A DNA stretch of 64,000 nucleotides from Pseudonocardia asaccharolytica DSM 44247 = NBRC 16224. Lineage in GTDB: Bacteria; Actinomycetota; Actinomycetes; Mycobacteriales; Pseudonocardiaceae. The position numbers and the translations under genes are program-made. Location: the NCBI RefSeq assembly GCF_000423625.1, contig NZ_AUII01000001.1, positions 62,001 to 126,000 of the forward strand. The letters are read 5' to 3'. Of this stretch, positions 18,875-28,100 are shown piece after piece. Numbering within the stretch: the stretch's first letter is position 1; each line of letters starts with the position of its first letter. Below the pieces are notes generated by a model. That model was not told the DNA's origin. It saw only the letters and a program-made list of their open reading frames with translations, and made no database searches.

Positions 18875-19096
18875 ATGTTCGAACGGTTCACCGACAAGGC
18901 ACGACACGTGGTGGTCCTGACGCAGGAGATCGCTCGCGAGCGGCGCGACGAGGCGATCGGCACCGAGCATCTGCTGCTCGGTCTGCTGTACACCCAGACC
19001 GGCACCGCGCAGCAGGTCCTCGCGGCGCGCGGAATCACTCTCGACCAGATGCGCATCGCGGTCGCCGATCTCGGCCGCGGTGCGGCGAGCGGCTGA
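18875..19096 (+). CDS. Stand-alone Clp N-terminal (ClpN) repeat protein
   Basis: This 73-residue protein starts MFERFTDKARHVVVLTQEIARE, contains GTEHLLLGLLY, and has LAARGITLDQMR as its second half-motif. It corresponds to one ClpC/ClpA N-terminal domain repeat, with no AAA+ ATPase following. ClpN domains bind substrates, adaptors and phospho-arginine. A free copy could compete for, or deliver, ClpC clients. A GGGGGCGGAG stretch precedes ATG. It is co-directional with the HTH gene and presumably shares its transcript. Confidence 0.82.
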   Translation: MFERFTDKARHVVVLTQEIARERRDEAIGTEHLLLGLLYTQTGTAQQVLAARGITLDQMRIAVADLGRGAASG

Positions 19097-19122
19097 CGCC
19101 GCGGCGGCACCCCCGCGCGGCC

Positions 19123-19839
19123 TCACTCGACCGGATCCTCGTGACCGGCCGCCGCGCTGCGGACCCCGGGCAACTCGGCGAGCTCACCGGCGAGCCCGGA
19201 TACTTCGCCGCGGCCCTCCAGTAACAGGGTGACCGCGGCGATGCGCTGACCCTCGTCGGTCACGCTCGCCCGCTCGACGGAAACATGCTGCACCGACCAG
19301 CCGCGCTCGGTGCACACCGAGAGCACCGTGCGCAGCACCCCACGGCCGTCGACATAGCTCAGATACAGCGTCGGCGGCTCGCGGCGGAGTCTGCGGATGA
19401 TCCGCGACAGCGGCGGAAACCCACGCGCGACGAGGAAGTGCACGGCGGTTGCGCCGATCCCCAGGACGGGAAGGCCCGCCCCGCAGGCCATGCCCACCGC
19501 CGCGGCGACCCAGACGGTGGCCGCGGTGGTCAGCCCGCGCACGACGTCCTGCCGGACGAAGATCAACCCGCCACCGATGAAACCGATTCCGGAGACGACC
19601 TGCGCGGCGACTCGCGACGGGTCGATGGAGACCTGCTCGATGCCCAGCAGGTCGGCGAATCCGTACTTGGACACCAGCATGAACACAGCCGAGCCCACAC
19701 CGACCAGCGTGTGCGTGCGCAGCCCCGCGCTCTTCGCCCCGGCCTCGCGTTCGAGGCCGATCACCCCGGTCAGCACCATGGCCAGCAGCAGCGGTGGCAG
19801 CAGCGCCCACTGCCCTCCCGTGGACCAGACGGCATACAC
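19123..19839 (-). CDS. mgtC: MgtC/SapB-family membrane protein
   Basis: This 238-residue protein has four to five N-terminal membrane helices with the family signature: [42 protein letters not shown] and [22 protein letters not shown] cytoplasmic ACT-like C-terminal domain follows ([17 protein letters not shown]). MgtC relatives influence Mg2+ homeostasis, membrane potential and virulence. GTG at 19839 has AAGGAGG 5 nt upstream; an in-frame GTG at 19845 would overlap that Shine-Dalgarno. It is divergent from trmD with 45 nt between. Confidence 0.9.
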   Translation of the reverse strand: MYAVWSTGGQWALLPPLLLAMVLTGVIGLEREAGAKSAGLRTHTLVGVGSAVFMLVSKYGFADLLGIEQVSIDPSRVAAQVVSGIGFIGGGLIFVRQDVVRGLTTAATVWVAAAVGMACGAGLPVLGIGATAVHFLVARGFPPLSRIIRRLRREPPTLYLSYVDGRGVLRTVLSVCTERGWSVQHVSVERASVTDEGQRIAAVTLLLEGRGEVSGLAGELAELPGVRSAAAGHEDPVE

Positions 19840-19884
19840 GGGCACCTCCTTCGAGTCGGCAGCGGTTCTGCGAGGATCCGGCCG

Positions 19885-20637
19885 GTGCGGATCGACGTGG
19901 TAACCATCTTCCCCGGCTACCTTGCGCCTCTGCGGGAGTCGCTGCTGGGCCGGGCGGCCGACGCCGGGCTGATCGAGGTCGCTCTGCACGACTTGCGGAG
20001 CTGGACCCACGACGTGCACCAGACCGTCGACGACGCTCCGTACGGTGGTGGGCCCGGCATGGTCATGCGGCCGCAGGTCTGGGGTGAGGCGCTCGACGCG
20101 GTGATCGCGTCCGACTCCCGGCCGCCACGGCTGGTCGTCCCGGCACCTGCGGGACGGTCGTTCACCCAGGCCACAGCGCGCGCCTACGCGACCGAGCAGC
20201 GGCTCGTGTTCGCCTGCGGTCGCTACGAGGGTATCGACCAGCGAGTTGTGGATCATTATAGCCGACAGTTCCCGGTGGACGAGGTGAGCATCGGCGACTA
20301 CGTCCTGGTCGGCGGCGAGGCCGCGGTGCTGGTGATCGTCGAGGCGGTGGCCCGGTTGCTGCCCGGAGTGCTCGGCAACCCGCGCTCGGCGGCCGAGGAC
20401 TCCTTCTCCGACGGACTGCTGGAGGGCCCGGCCTACACCCGCCCCGAGGTCTGGCGCGGGCAGGCGGTGCCCGAGGTGCTGCGCAGCGGCAACCACGGCG
20501 CCATCGCCCGCTGGCGTCGCGACCGGGCGCTCGAGCGCACCGCGAAGCGGCGGCCGGATCTGCTGGCCGCGCTGCCCGAAGACCGACTCGACGCGGCCGA
20601 CCAGGCGTTCCTTGCCGGGCTCCGCGAGGAGCCCTGA
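19885..20637 (+). CDS. trmD: tRNA (guanine-N1)-methyltransferase TrmD
   Basis: This 250-residue SPOUT methyltransferase makes m1G37 in tRNAs reading CNN codons, preventing +1 frameshifts. It has the start [13 protein letters not shown], the [13 protein letters not shown] loop, the ACGRYEGID motif and the trefoil-knot SAM-binding stretch [17 protein letters not shown] at 19885 matches the family start. It is followed after 170 nt by rplS. Confidence 0.97.
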   Translation: MRIDVVTIFPGYLAPLRESLLGRAADAGLIEVALHDLRSWTHDVHQTVDDAPYGGGPGMVMRPQVWGEALDAVIASDSRPPRLVVPAPAGRSFTQATARAYATEQRLVFACGRYEGIDQRVVDHYSRQFPVDEVSIGDYVLVGGEAAVLVIVEAVARLLPGVLGNPRSAAEDSFSDGLLEGPAYTRPEVWRGQAVPEVLRSGNHGAIARWRRDRALERTAKRRPDLLAALPEDRLDAADQAFLAGLREEP

Positions 20638-20638
20638 G

Positions 20639-20663
20639 CCGGCGGGTCGGGCCGGCCCGCCGG
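20639..20663 (+). terminator. Hairpin after trmD
   Basis: CCGGCGGG pairs with CCCGCCGG around a 9-nt loop, starting 2 nt after the trmD stop. No U-run follows. It could terminate trmD transcripts ahead of a separate rplS promoter (CACTAT at 20694-20699). Confidence 0.4.
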
Positions 20664-20807
20664 GCCGGTTGCGCTGTGCAAACGGCGGTCTGGCACTATG
20701 GACGAGTTGCCAGCGCCCGACGCCTGCGTCGGGGCCGCCGGGCGCCACCCGTCGAGTGGAGCGGCGCCCCAAGCATGACCGCAATCAGACGAGGACGGAC
20801 CTGCGCG

Positions 20808-21167
20808 ATGAACACCCTGGACGCACTGGACGCACAGCTGCTGCGTTCCGATATCCCCGCCTTCCGGCCGGGTGACACGCTCAAGGTGCACGTGAAGGTC
20901 ATCGAGGGCACCCGGTCCCGGATCCAGATCTTCCAGGGCGTCGTCATCCGCCGGCACGGTGCCGGCGCGCGCGAGACCTTCACCGTCCGCAAGGTCTCGT
21001 TCGGCGTCGGGGTCGAGCGCACGTTCCCCGTGCATTCGCCGAACATCGACAAGATCGAGGTGTTCACCCGCGGGGATGTTCGCCGGGCGAAGCTCTACTA
21101 CCTCCGTGACCTCCGCGGCAAGGCCGCGAAGATCAAGGAGAAGCGGGAGACCCCGACCGCGTCGTGA
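20808..21167 (+). CDS. rplS: 50S ribosomal protein L19
   Basis: This 119-residue L19 has all family blocks: [57 protein letters not shown], and [18 protein letters not shown]19 sits at the 30S-50S interface. A CACTAT box at 20694-20699, with TTGCGC 19 bp upstream, suggests its own promoter and an untranslated leader of about 100 nt. Confidence 0.97.
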   Translation: MNTLDALDAQLLRSDIPAFRPGDTLKVHVKVIEGTRSRIQIFQGVVIRRHGAGARETFTVRKVSFGVGVERTFPVHSPNIDKIEVFTRGDVRRAKLYYLRDLRGKAAKIKEKRETPTAS

Positions 21168-21197
21168 CCGTCACCCTCCCGTGATGGTTCGGTGACG

Positions 21198-21203
21198 TAG
21201 CCT
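21198..21203 (+). promoter_or_regulatory. -10 box of lepB
   Basis: TAGCCT lies 7 nt before GTG 21211, and only 1 nt before the alternative GTG 21205. This spacing supports a leaderless transcript starting at 21211. Confidence 0.45.
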
Positions 21204-21210
21204 CGTGGGC

Positions 21211-22665
21211 GTGGCGCTACCCGAGCTCCCCGACGACCGGCGGGCCCCGCCCCGGCGGCACGGTCCGGCGAACCCGGCTGCGTCCTCGAGTTCTTCGACT
21301 CCGGGGCGCCGCGCCGCCCAGCCGATGCCCGGACTGCCGGAACCCCCGCCGGTCGGCCCGCGCAACGGTCGGCCGCTGCCGCCGTCGGGTCCCCCGGGAT
21401 TCTCGAGCGGGGGCGCTCCGTCCGGTCCGGTCAATGGCCGCCGGGCGCCGGGCGGTCACCCGGCGCCGAGCCGAAACGGCCACTCCGGTCCGCCGCCGCC
21501 ACGCGAGGCTGCCCCGCGGTACCCGGGCAACGAGGGTCCTCCGCCTCGGGACGAGGCCGAGCCGACCCAGCCGGTTGCCCGGCAACCCGCTCCGCCCCCG
21601 CAGCTCGCGGAGGAGCAGGCCGACGACCGCCCTGCCGCGCCGAGGACCTCCGCCGAGCGGGCCACCAGCCCGGGTCGGCACCGCAGGCGGGAAGCCGAGT
21701 CGCCTTCGGGTCGTCCGGCATCGTCCTACCAGCAGGAATCCCGTTCGGATTCGACATCGCGCCGCCCGCCGCGGGGCGGACGCCGACGGCGCGCGTCGTT
21801 CTGGAAGGAACTGCCGCTGCTCGTCGCGGTGGCGCTGCTGTTGACCTTCCTCATCCAGACCTTCATCGCAAAGGTCTACGTCATCCCCTCCGGGTCGATG
21901 GAGACCACGTTGCACGGCTGCACCGGCTGCAACAACGACCGGGTCCTCGTCGACAAGGTCGTCTATCGGTTCTCCGACCCGCAGCCGGGCGATGTCGTCG
22001 TCTTCCGGGGTCCGGACAGCTGGCGCAGCGAGGCGCCCGTCGCGCAGCCGTCCAGCCCGCTGGGTCGGGGCCTGCAGCAGCTCGGCTCGCTGATCGGCCT
22101 CGCACCGCCGGATGAGAAGGACTTCGTCAAGCGCGTCATCGCCGTCGGCGGCCAGACCGTGTCGTGCTGCGACTCGCGCAACCGCGTTCTGGTCGACGGG
22201 GAGCCGCTCGACGAGTCCTATCTCTACTATCTGCCCGAGGCGGGCCCGGCCCGGCAGATCCCGTTCGGGCCGATCCAGGTGCCGGCCGCTGAGCTGTGGA
22301 TGATGGGCGACAGCCGCAACAACTCCGCGGACTCCCGGGTGCCCGGGCATGGCCCCGTCCCGATCGAGAACGTCATCGGCAAGGCCCGGATGGTCGTGCT
22401 GCCCTTCGACCGGTTCGGCTGGATCGACTCCGCCGACCCGCAGGTCCGGGCGATCGGCATGTCCGAGACGGGGATCGGTGGACCTGGAGCGCCGCTCGCG
22501 CTCGGTCTGCTCGGTACACTCCCGCTGGCCACCGGGTGCCGGTGGCGCAGGTGCTGGGAGAACGGGGATGGTCCGGTGAGCGACTTTCTGCCGACGCTGC
22601 CTGGGCCCGCGTGGCATGGCCGTGGCGGTGCCGGGCCTGGTTCCCGGCTCGGCGGTCGGTGCTGA
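21211..22665 (+). CDS. lepB: Type I signal peptidase
   Basis: This 484-residue protein is much longer than usual because of a Pro/Arg-rich cytoplasmic N-terminus of nearly 200 residues. A membrane anchor ([18 protein letters not shown]) follows, then the catalytic domain with Ser229 in IPSGSMETT, Lys307 in [11 protein letters not shown] and the box [13 protein letters not shown]. It removes signal peptides from secreted preproteins on the outer face of the membrane. After the domain come about 75 further residues with a hydrophobic stretch ([14 protein letters not shown]) and a low-complexity end, possibly a second membrane helix plus read-on sequence. Confidence 0.94.
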   Translation: MALPELPDDRRAPPRRHGPANPAASSSSSTPGRRAAQPMPGLPEPPPVGPRNGRPLPPSGPPGFSSGGAPSGPVNGRRAPGGHPAPSRNGHSGPPPPREAAPRYPGNEGPPPRDEAEPTQPVARQPAPPPQLAEEQADDRPAAPRTSAERATSPGRHRRREAESPSGRPASSYQQESRSDSTSRRPPRGGRRRRASFWKELPLLVAVALLLTFLIQTFIAKVYVIPSGSMETTLHGCTGCNNDRVLVDKVVYRFSDPQPGDVVVFRGPDSWRSEAPVAQPSSPLGRGLQQLGSLIGLAPPDEKDFVKRVIAVGGQTVSCCDSRNRVLVDGEPLDESYLYYLPEAGPARQIPFGPIQVPAAELWMMGDSRNNSADSRVPGHGPVPIENVIGKARMVVLPFDRFGWIDSADPQVRAIGMSETGIGGPGAPLALGLLGTLPLATGCRWRRCWENGDGPVSDFLPTLPGPAWHGRGGAGPGSRLGGRC

Positions 22666-22721
22666 CGGGACGACCCGTGCCGGCACGTCCCAGCGGCTCT
22701 TCCCGCCGCGCACCGAGAACC

Positions 22722-23483
22722 GTGCTGCCCGCCCAGTGGCGACCCGCGCGCGCCGTCGTCCGCCGGTCGGCCGGCAGTTGGACCTTGCAGAGCACGCTGC
22801 ACCGGCACGGCCTCGGCCCGGTCGCCGGAGTCGACGAGGCCGGCCGTGGGGCGTGTGCCGGCCCGCTCGTCGTGGCGGCCTGCGTACTGCGGCCCGGCGA
22901 CGGCAAGCGGCTGGCCGGGCTGACCGACTCCAAGCTGCTGAGCCCCGCCGTCCGCGAGGAGTTCCACCGGCTCATCACCCGGCACGCCGAGGACTACGCG
23001 GTGGTGGTCATCCCACCCGCCGAGGTCGACCGCCGCGGCGTCCACGCGGCCAACATCCAGGGCATGCGCCGGGCCGTGGCCGGACTCGCCGGCCCGCCCG
23101 GGTACGTGCTGACCGACGGTTTCCCGGTCCGCGGCTTCGGCCGTCCGGCGCTCGCGGTGCCGAAGGGCGACCAGGTTGCGGCGTGCGTCGCGGCGGCGTC
23201 CGTGCTGGCCAAGGTGACCAGGGACCGGATCATGGTCGAGCTCGACGCGCGGCTGCCGCAGTACGGATTCGCCCTGCACAAGGGCTACTGCACGCCCGTC
23301 CACGCCGCGGCGCTGGCCGAGTTCGGGCCCAGCGCGGAGCATCGGTACTCGTTCGTCAACGTCTCGGGGGCCGCCGCCATCCGCGCCGCCGTGGAGGACG
23401 CGGAGGCGCTGGTCCACAATGGGGACCTCATGCCGGAGGCGGTGTCGGCGGAATCTGCCGTCGCGGGGGGAGTGGAGCTGTGA
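22722..23483 (+). CDS. rnhB: Ribonuclease HII
   Basis: This 253-residue RNase HII cleaves RNA in RNA-DNA hybrids and at single ribonucleotides. The active site is visible in [18 protein letters not shown] (Asp, Glu), [13 protein letters not shown] (Asp) and the later acidic residues near [28 protein letters not shown] is also typical. GTG at 22722 gives the usual N-terminal [19 protein letters not shown] lead-in. Its stop overlaps the DUF2469 start (GTGA). Confidence 0.95.
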   Translation: MLPAQWRPARAVVRRSAGSWTLQSTLHRHGLGPVAGVDEAGRGACAGPLVVAACVLRPGDGKRLAGLTDSKLLSPAVREEFHRLITRHAEDYAVVVIPPAEVDRRGVHAANIQGMRRAVAGLAGPPGYVLTDGFPVRGFGRPALAVPKGDQVAACVAAASVLAKVTRDRIMVELDARLPQYGFALHKGYCTPVHAAALAEFGPSAEHRYSFVNVSGAAAIRAAVEDAEALVHNGDLMPEAVSAESAVAGGVEL

Positions 23484-23803
23484 GCGCCGAGGATCTCGAG
23501 AAGTACGAGACCGAGATGGAGCTCACGCTCTACAAGGAGTACCGGGACATCGTGGCTCAGTTCTCCTACGTGGTGGAGACCGAACGCCGCTTCTACCTGG
23601 CCAACTCGGTCGACGTGGCTCCGCGCAACGCCGAGGGCGAGATCTACTTCGAGGTTCGGATGTCCGACGCGTGGGTGTGGGACATGTACCGACCCGCGCG
23701 GTTCGTCAAGAACGTCCGGGTCCTCACGTTCAAGGATGTGAACATCGAGGAGCTCGACAAGCCCGATCTGCGGCTGCCCGGGGGCGCCACCTTCGGCTCC
23801 TGA
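23480..23803 (+). CDS. DUF2469 family protein
   Basis: This 107-residue acidic protein is almost invariant in actinobacteria and always follows rnh[40 protein letters not shown] and [24 protein letters not shown]. Its function is unknown. The GTG start overlaps the rnhB stop by 4 nt, so expression is coupled. Confidence 0.95.
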   Translation: MSAEDLEKYETEMELTLYKEYRDIVAQFSYVVETERRFYLANSVDVAPRNAEGEIYFEVRMSDAWVWDMYRPARFVKNVRVLTFKDVNIEELDKPDLRLPGGATFGS

Positions 23804-23907
23804 CGGGCGCCGTGGCCGCAACCATGCCGGCATCGCGTCGCGCGTACGTGCGCGCCCTACACCCACGCCCCGACAGCCGCGGCCCGTCGCGGCCGTGACG
23901 GCCCTGG

Positions 23908-23936
23908 TCATCCACATCGGGGCCGGGTTGTCCACA
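23908..23936 (+). other. Two DnaA-box-like 9-mers 20 bp apart
   Basis: TTGTCCACA at 23928-23936 is an exact actinobacterial DnaA box. TCATCCACA at 23908-23916 is a weaker match exactly 20 bp upstream. They lie in the 176-bp gap between DUF2469 and yraN, which otherwise holds nothing I recognise apart from a G+C-rich inverted stretch near 23840. Confidence 0.45.
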
Positions 23937-23988
23937 GCCGGGCCGATGCCTCTCCCGCGGCCGGGCCAGCGCCGCGATCGTGGATGCC

Positions 23989-24345
23989 ATGGCAGCCAAG
24001 GATGCGCTCGGCCGCCGCGGCGAGGACGTCGCGGTCGAGTACCTGGAAAAACGCGGACTGGTCGTGCTGACCCGGAACTGGCGGTGCCGGGACGGGGAAC
24101 TCGACGTCGTCGCCACCGATGCCGACAAGCTCGTCGTCTGCGAGGTCAAGACCCGGTCGGGCACGGGTTTCGGTGAGCCGGCAGAGGCCGTGACGGGTCG
24201 CAAGGCCGCGCGGATCCGGCGCGTCACGCAGGCCTGGCTCGCCGCGCACAAGGTGCGGTGGTGCGAGGTCCGGTTCGACGTCGTCGCGGTGCTGATCGAA
24301 CCGGGACACCCGGCCACGTTGCAGCACTACGAGGCGGCGTTCTGA
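23989..24345 (+). CDS. yraN: YraN/UPF0102 family nuclease-fold protein
   Basis: This 118-residue protein has the PD-(D/E)xK-like arrangement GRRGEDVAVEYLEKRG, NWRCRDGELDVVATD and LVVCEVKTRSG, so the E/D/ExK catalytic set is present. The family is found next to comM and dprA and is thought to act in DNA processing; biochemical proof is limited. ATG at 23989 is used; GTG at 23980 is an in-frame alternative. Its stop overlaps the next gene's ATG (TGATG). Confidence 0.9.
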   Translation: MAAKDALGRRGEDVAVEYLEKRGLVVLTRNWRCRDGELDVVATDADKLVVCEVKTRSGTGFGEPAEAVTGRKAARIRRVTQAWLAAHKVRWCEVRFDVVAVLIEPGHPATLQHYEAAF

Positions 24346-25856
24346 TGGCCGCACTCGCCCGCGCGTGGTCAGTGGCGCTGCACGGGGTCGAGGGGCATGC
24401 CGTCGAGATCGAGGCGGCCATCGGCGGTGGGCTGCCGGGAATCCACCTGGTCGGGCTGCCCGACGCCGCGCTGCACGAGTCCAAGGACCGAGTCCGCGCG
24501 GCGGTGGTGAACTCCGGGCGCTCGTGGCCGAACGAGCGGATCGTGCTGGCGCTCTCGCCTGCGACGCTGCCCAAGGCCGGCTCGGGATTCGATCTCGCGC
24601 TGGCCTGCTGCGTTCTTGCGGCCGCCGGTGTCGTGAGCCAGTCGGCGCTGGAGCGGACCGTCCTGCTCGGGGAGCTCGCGCTCGACGGCAGGCTGCGCCC
24701 GGTCCGCGGGGTGCTGCCCTGCCTGCTGGCGGCGCGGGCGGCCGAGCTCGGGCGAGTGGTGGTGCCGGCCGCGACGCTTCCGGAGGCCGCGCTGGTCGAC
24801 GGCCTCGACGTGCACGGCGCCGAATCGCTTTCCGAGGTGCTCGCCTGGCTGATGTCCGGCCGGCCGTTGCGTCGCCCCGGGTCCATCGCACCGTGCCTGC
24901 GGACCGAACCGCCCGACCTCGCCGACGTCGTCGGGCAGCCCGACGCGCGGCACGCCCTCGAGGTCGCCGCCGCGGGCGGACACCACCTGCTCATGGTCGG
25001 TCCACCGGGCACGGGCAAGACGATGCTGGCCCAGCGGATCGTCGGCCTGCTGCCCGCGCTCGAGCCCGATGACGCGCTGGCGCTCGCCGCGATCCGGTCG
25101 GTGGCCGGACGGCTGCCCGAGGACGAGCCGCTGAGCACGGCAGCCCCGTTCGTGGCGCCCCACCACTCGACGTCGATGGCGGCGCTGGTGGGTGGGGGAA
25201 GCCGGACCGCGAAGCCCGGGGCCGTATCGCTGGCCCACCGCGGGATCCTGTTCCTGGACGAATGCGCGGAGTTCGGTCCGCATCTGCTGGAATCACTGCG
25301 CACCCCGCTCGAGGAGGGGGAGGTGCGGCTGGCCAGGGCCGAGGGCACCGTGCGCTATCCGGGGCGCTTCCAGCTCATTCTCGCGGCGAACCCGTGCCCC
25401 TGCGCGCCCCCGCACGACCGGGACTGCATCTGCCCCTCCCTGGTACGCCGTCGCTATCTGGGCCGGCTGTCCGGGCCGCTGCTCGACCGGGTCGACCTGC
25501 GGACGCGCATGCAGCCGGTCACCGCGCTGACCGGCGCCGGCGAGGCCGCGGAGGACACGGCGACGGTCCGGGCGCGTGTGCTCACCGCCCGCGCGGCGGC
25601 CGCCACCCGCTGGGCCGCGCACGGTTGGCGGACCAACGCCGAGGTGCCGGGCCCGGTCCTGCGCACCCGGTTCGCGCTGCCCCGCTCGGCGACCCGTCCG
25701 CTCGACGCGGGCCTACGTGTCGGGGAGCTCACCGCGCGCGGTGCCGACCGGGCGCTGCGGGTCGCGTGGACGCTGAGCGATCTTGCCGGCCTCGACCGTC
25801 CCGAGCGCGAGACGGTCGAGATGGCCCTGTACTTCCGGGACCGGAGGGCGTCGTGA
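24345..25856 (+). CDS. comM: Mg-chelatase-like ComM/YifB AAA+ helicase
   Basis: This 503-residue protein starts with the Lon-like/ChlI domain (VEIEAAIGGGLPGIHLVGLPDAALHESKDRVRAA). An AAA+ core follows with Walker A GPPGTGKTMLAQR and Walker B GILFLDECAEF. The C-terminal ChlI helical domain has a Cys cluster, NPCPCAPPHDRDCICP. ComM homologues are hexameric branch-migration helicases in natural transformation. It stands in a yraN-comM-dprA-xerC run with overlapping starts and stops, one DNA-processing operon. Confidence 0.94.
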   Translation: MAALARAWSVALHGVEGHAVEIEAAIGGGLPGIHLVGLPDAALHESKDRVRAAVVNSGRSWPNERIVLALSPATLPKAGSGFDLALACCVLAAAGVVSQSALERTVLLGELALDGRLRPVRGVLPCLLAARAAELGRVVVPAATLPEAALVDGLDVHGAESLSEVLAWLMSGRPLRRPGSIAPCLRTEPPDLADVVGQPDARHALEVAAAGGHHLLMVGPPGTGKTMLAQRIVGLLPALEPDDALALAAIRSVAGRLPEDEPLSTAAPFVAPHHSTSMAALVGGGSRTAKPGAVSLAHRGILFLDECAEFGPHLLESLRTPLEEGEVRLARAEGTVRYPGRFQLILAANPCPCAPPHDRDCICPSLVRRRYLGRLSGPLLDRVDLRTRMQPVTALTGAGEAAEDTATVRARVLTARAAAATRWAAHGWRTNAEVPGPVLRTRFALPRSATRPLDAGLRVGELTARGADRALRVAWTLSDLAGLDRPERETVEMALYFRDRRAS

Positions 25857-27025
25857 GCCCGCCGGAGCCGGCGGTCGCGGCGGCGTGTGTCGAGCGCGGG
25901 GTGCTGCTCGCCCGCGCCTATCTCTCCCGGGTCGCCGAGCCGCCCGCGGCCGCGCTGGCGGCCTTCGTCGAGGACGTCGGGGCCGTCGAGGCGGCCGAGC
26001 GGGTCCGCCGCGGCGCGGTCCCGGAGAAGGTGGCCCGGCAGACCGAGGCCCGCCGCGGCGTCGATCGTGCGCAGACCGACCTCGCCTGTGCCGAGGGCAT
26101 CGGCGCCCGGTTGCTGGTGCCCGAGGATTCCGGCTGGCCACGGTGGCCCTTCGCCGCCTTCGCCCTCACCGGCGATCCAGATCTCGCCCCGCCGCTCGCG
26201 CTGTGGGTGCGGGGACCCGCGCGGCTGGCCGAGCTGAGCGAACGTGCCGTCGCCGTGGTGGGCGCGCGGGCGGCGACGGGGTACGGCGTCCACATCGCAT
26301 GCGATATCGCCGGCGGGCTGGCCGAACGGGAATGCACAGTCGTCTCAGGCGCCGCGATCGGCATCGACGGCGCTGCGCATCGCGGGGCGCTCGCGGCCGG
26401 CGGGCCGACGGTCGCCGTTCTGGCCTGCGGCATCGACCGGGCCTACCCGGCGGCGCACGCTGCGCTGCTGCATCGGATCGGAGAGTCCGGGCTCGTCGTC
26501 ACCGAATACCCGCCCACGGCGGTCCCGGCCCGGCATCGCTTTCTCGTCCGCAACCGGCTGCTCGCGGGGATGGCCGGCGGCACCCTTCTCGTCGAGGCCG
26601 GCCTGCGCAGCGGGGCCCAGCGCACCGCCGCCGACGCCCTCGCCCTCGGCAGGCTCGTCATGGCCGTTCCGGGCCCGGTGACATCGGGAATGTCCGCGGG
26701 CTGCCATGAGCTCATCCGCAAGGGCGCGCTTCTGGTCAGCAGGGTCGAGGAGGTGCTGGAGGCCGTCGGCAGGCTGGGCATCGACCTGGCCGCCGAGCCG
26801 GATCGGCCGGTGCAGCCGACCGACGGGCTGGATCCGGTGCAGGTACGGGTGCACGACGCGCTGCCCGCGCGTGCCGCCCGCGACATCTGCTGGCTGATGC
26901 TGGAATCGGGGTTACCGATCGAGGTCGTCCGGCCCGCACTGGTCGAGCTGGAGCGCCGGGGTCTCGCGGAGTACCGCGAGGGCCGGTGGCAGCGTCCGTC
27001 GTGGCCGCGGACGGGGCAGCGGTGA
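25853..27025 (+). CDS. dprA: DNA-processing protein DprA
   Basis: This 390-residue protein has the Rossmann-like DprA core: AVVGARAATGYG, VVSGAAIGIDGAAHRGAL, HRFLVRNRLLAGMAGGTLLVEAGLRSGAQRTA, and VMAVPGPVTSGMSAGCHELI. A C-terminal winged-helix (DprA_WH) domain follows. DprA loads RecA on incoming single-stranded DNA. GTG at 25853 overlaps the comM stop by 4 nt. All family motifs are intact. Confidence 0.95.
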   Translation: MSPPEPAVAAACVERGVLLARAYLSRVAEPPAAALAAFVEDVGAVEAAERVRRGAVPEKVARQTEARRGVDRAQTDLACAEGIGARLLVPEDSGWPRWPFAAFALTGDPDLAPPLALWVRGPARLAELSERAVAVVGARAATGYGVHIACDIAGGLAERECTVVSGAAIGIDGAAHRGALAAGGPTVAVLACGIDRAYPAAHAALLHRIGESGLVVTEYPPTAVPARHRFLVRNRLLAGMAGGTLLVEAGLRSGAQRTAADALALGRLVMAVPGPVTSGMSAGCHELIRKGALLVSRVEEVLEAVGRLGIDLAAEPDRPVQPTDGLDPVQVRVHDALPARAARDICWLMLESGLPIEVVRPALVELERRGLAEYREGRWQRPSWPRTGQR

Positions 27026-27105
27026 ACGCGCCGGGAGCGGGCCGAGCGCGCGGAACGGTCGTCCACCGCGTGCTGGGCGCCGGTGCGGTGAGGGCGTGGC
27101 GGTGC

Positions 27106-27134
27106 TTGACCGGGCATGACCCGGCCTGCACTGT
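27106..27134 (+). promoter_or_regulatory. xerC promoter
   Basis: TTGACC (27106-27111), a 17-bp spacer and CACTGT (27129-27134) form a good sigma-A-like promoter. The -10 box ends 6 nt before the xerC ATG, which implies a leaderless transcript. Confidence 0.6.
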
Positions 27135-27140
27135 CGGATC

Positions 27141-28064
27141 ATGGTCCGCCCCGCACCCGAGCTCGCCCCGGAGCCCGCCGCGGCGTTGGAGGCGTTCCTC
27201 CGGTACCTCGCAGTGGAGCGCGGCCGTTCGCCGAACACGGTCCGCGCGTATCGGAACGATCTGACCGCCCTGCTCGCGCGGTTGCCCGGCGTCGAGCTCG
27301 CCGCGCTCGACCTGAGCATGCTGCGGGGTTGGCTGGCCGGGGCGCATGCGGCGGGCGTCGAGCGGGCGACGCTGGTCCGCCGGGCCGCCGCGGCCCGTAC
27401 GTTCACCGCGTGGGCCCACAGAACCGGCCTGCTCGCCACCGACCCCGGCATCCGTCTGGAGTCTCCGCGTCCGACCCGGAAGCTACCTGCGGTCGTGACC
27501 GCGCGGCAGGCGTCCGACCTGCTCGACGCGGCCTGCTCCGGAGCCGCGGAGAACGACCCGGTCGCCCTGCGCGACCTGCTGCTGCTCGAGTTGCTCTACG
27601 CGACGGGGGTCCGGGTCGCGGAGGTATGCGGTCTCGACGTCGCCGATGTGGACGGGGAGCGGCGAACCCTGCGCGTGTGTGGCAAGGGCGATCGTGAGCG
27701 GACCGTGGTGTACGGCGTCCCGGCGGAGCGGGCGCTGACTCGATGGTGGCAGCTGGGCCGTCCGGCGCTGGTGCGGGCGGGATCGCCGCCCGCGCTGCTG
27801 CTGGGGGCGCGCGGCGGGCGGCTCGACCCGCGGGTCGCCCGATCGGTCGTGCACCGGGCGGTGTCGGCCGTGCCGGGCGCCCCGGACATCGGGCCGCACG
27901 GGCTGCGGCACGCCGCGGCGACGCATCTGCTCGACGGTGGCGCGGATCTCCGCTACGTCCAGGAGCTCCTCGGGCACGCCACGCTGTCGACGACGCAGCT
28001 CTACACGCATGTGACCGCCGACCGGCTGAAGGTGGTCCACGACCGGGCGCATCCCAGGGCGTGA
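27141..28064 (+). CDS. xerC: Tyrosine recombinase XerC
   Basis: This 307-residue site-specific recombinase acts with XerD at dif to resolve chromosome dimers. The N-terminal core-binding domain has [23 protein letters not shown]. The catalytic domain shows Arg in [12 protein letters not shown], Lys in [21 protein letters not shown] (HxxR), [11 protein letters not shown] (His) and the nucleophile Tyr in TQLYTHV. It is in the XerC/XerD family, and its place after dprA and before rpsB is the standard actinobacterial XerC location. Confidence 0.94.
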   Translation: MVRPAPELAPEPAAALEAFLRYLAVERGRSPNTVRAYRNDLTALLARLPGVELAALDLSMLRGWLAGAHAAGVERATLVRRAAAARTFTAWAHRTGLLATDPGIRLESPRPTRKLPAVVTARQASDLLDAACSGAAENDPVALRDLLLLELLYATGVRVAEVCGLDVADVDGERRTLRVCGKGDRERTVVYGVPAERALTRWWQLGRPALVRAGSPPALLLGARGGRLDPRVARSVVHRAVSAVPGAPDIGPHGLRHAAATHLLDGGADLRYVQELLGHATLSTTQLYTHVTADRLKVVHDRAHPRA

Positions 28065-28100
28065 TCGGTTCCCGGTCTCCGGGACGCAGGTCGAGCAGCG

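Noticed and set aside
27106..27111. TTGACC as part of a regulatory box for dprA
   Set aside because: Its 17-bp spacing to CACTGT and position just before the xerC ATG fit a promoter for xerC better.
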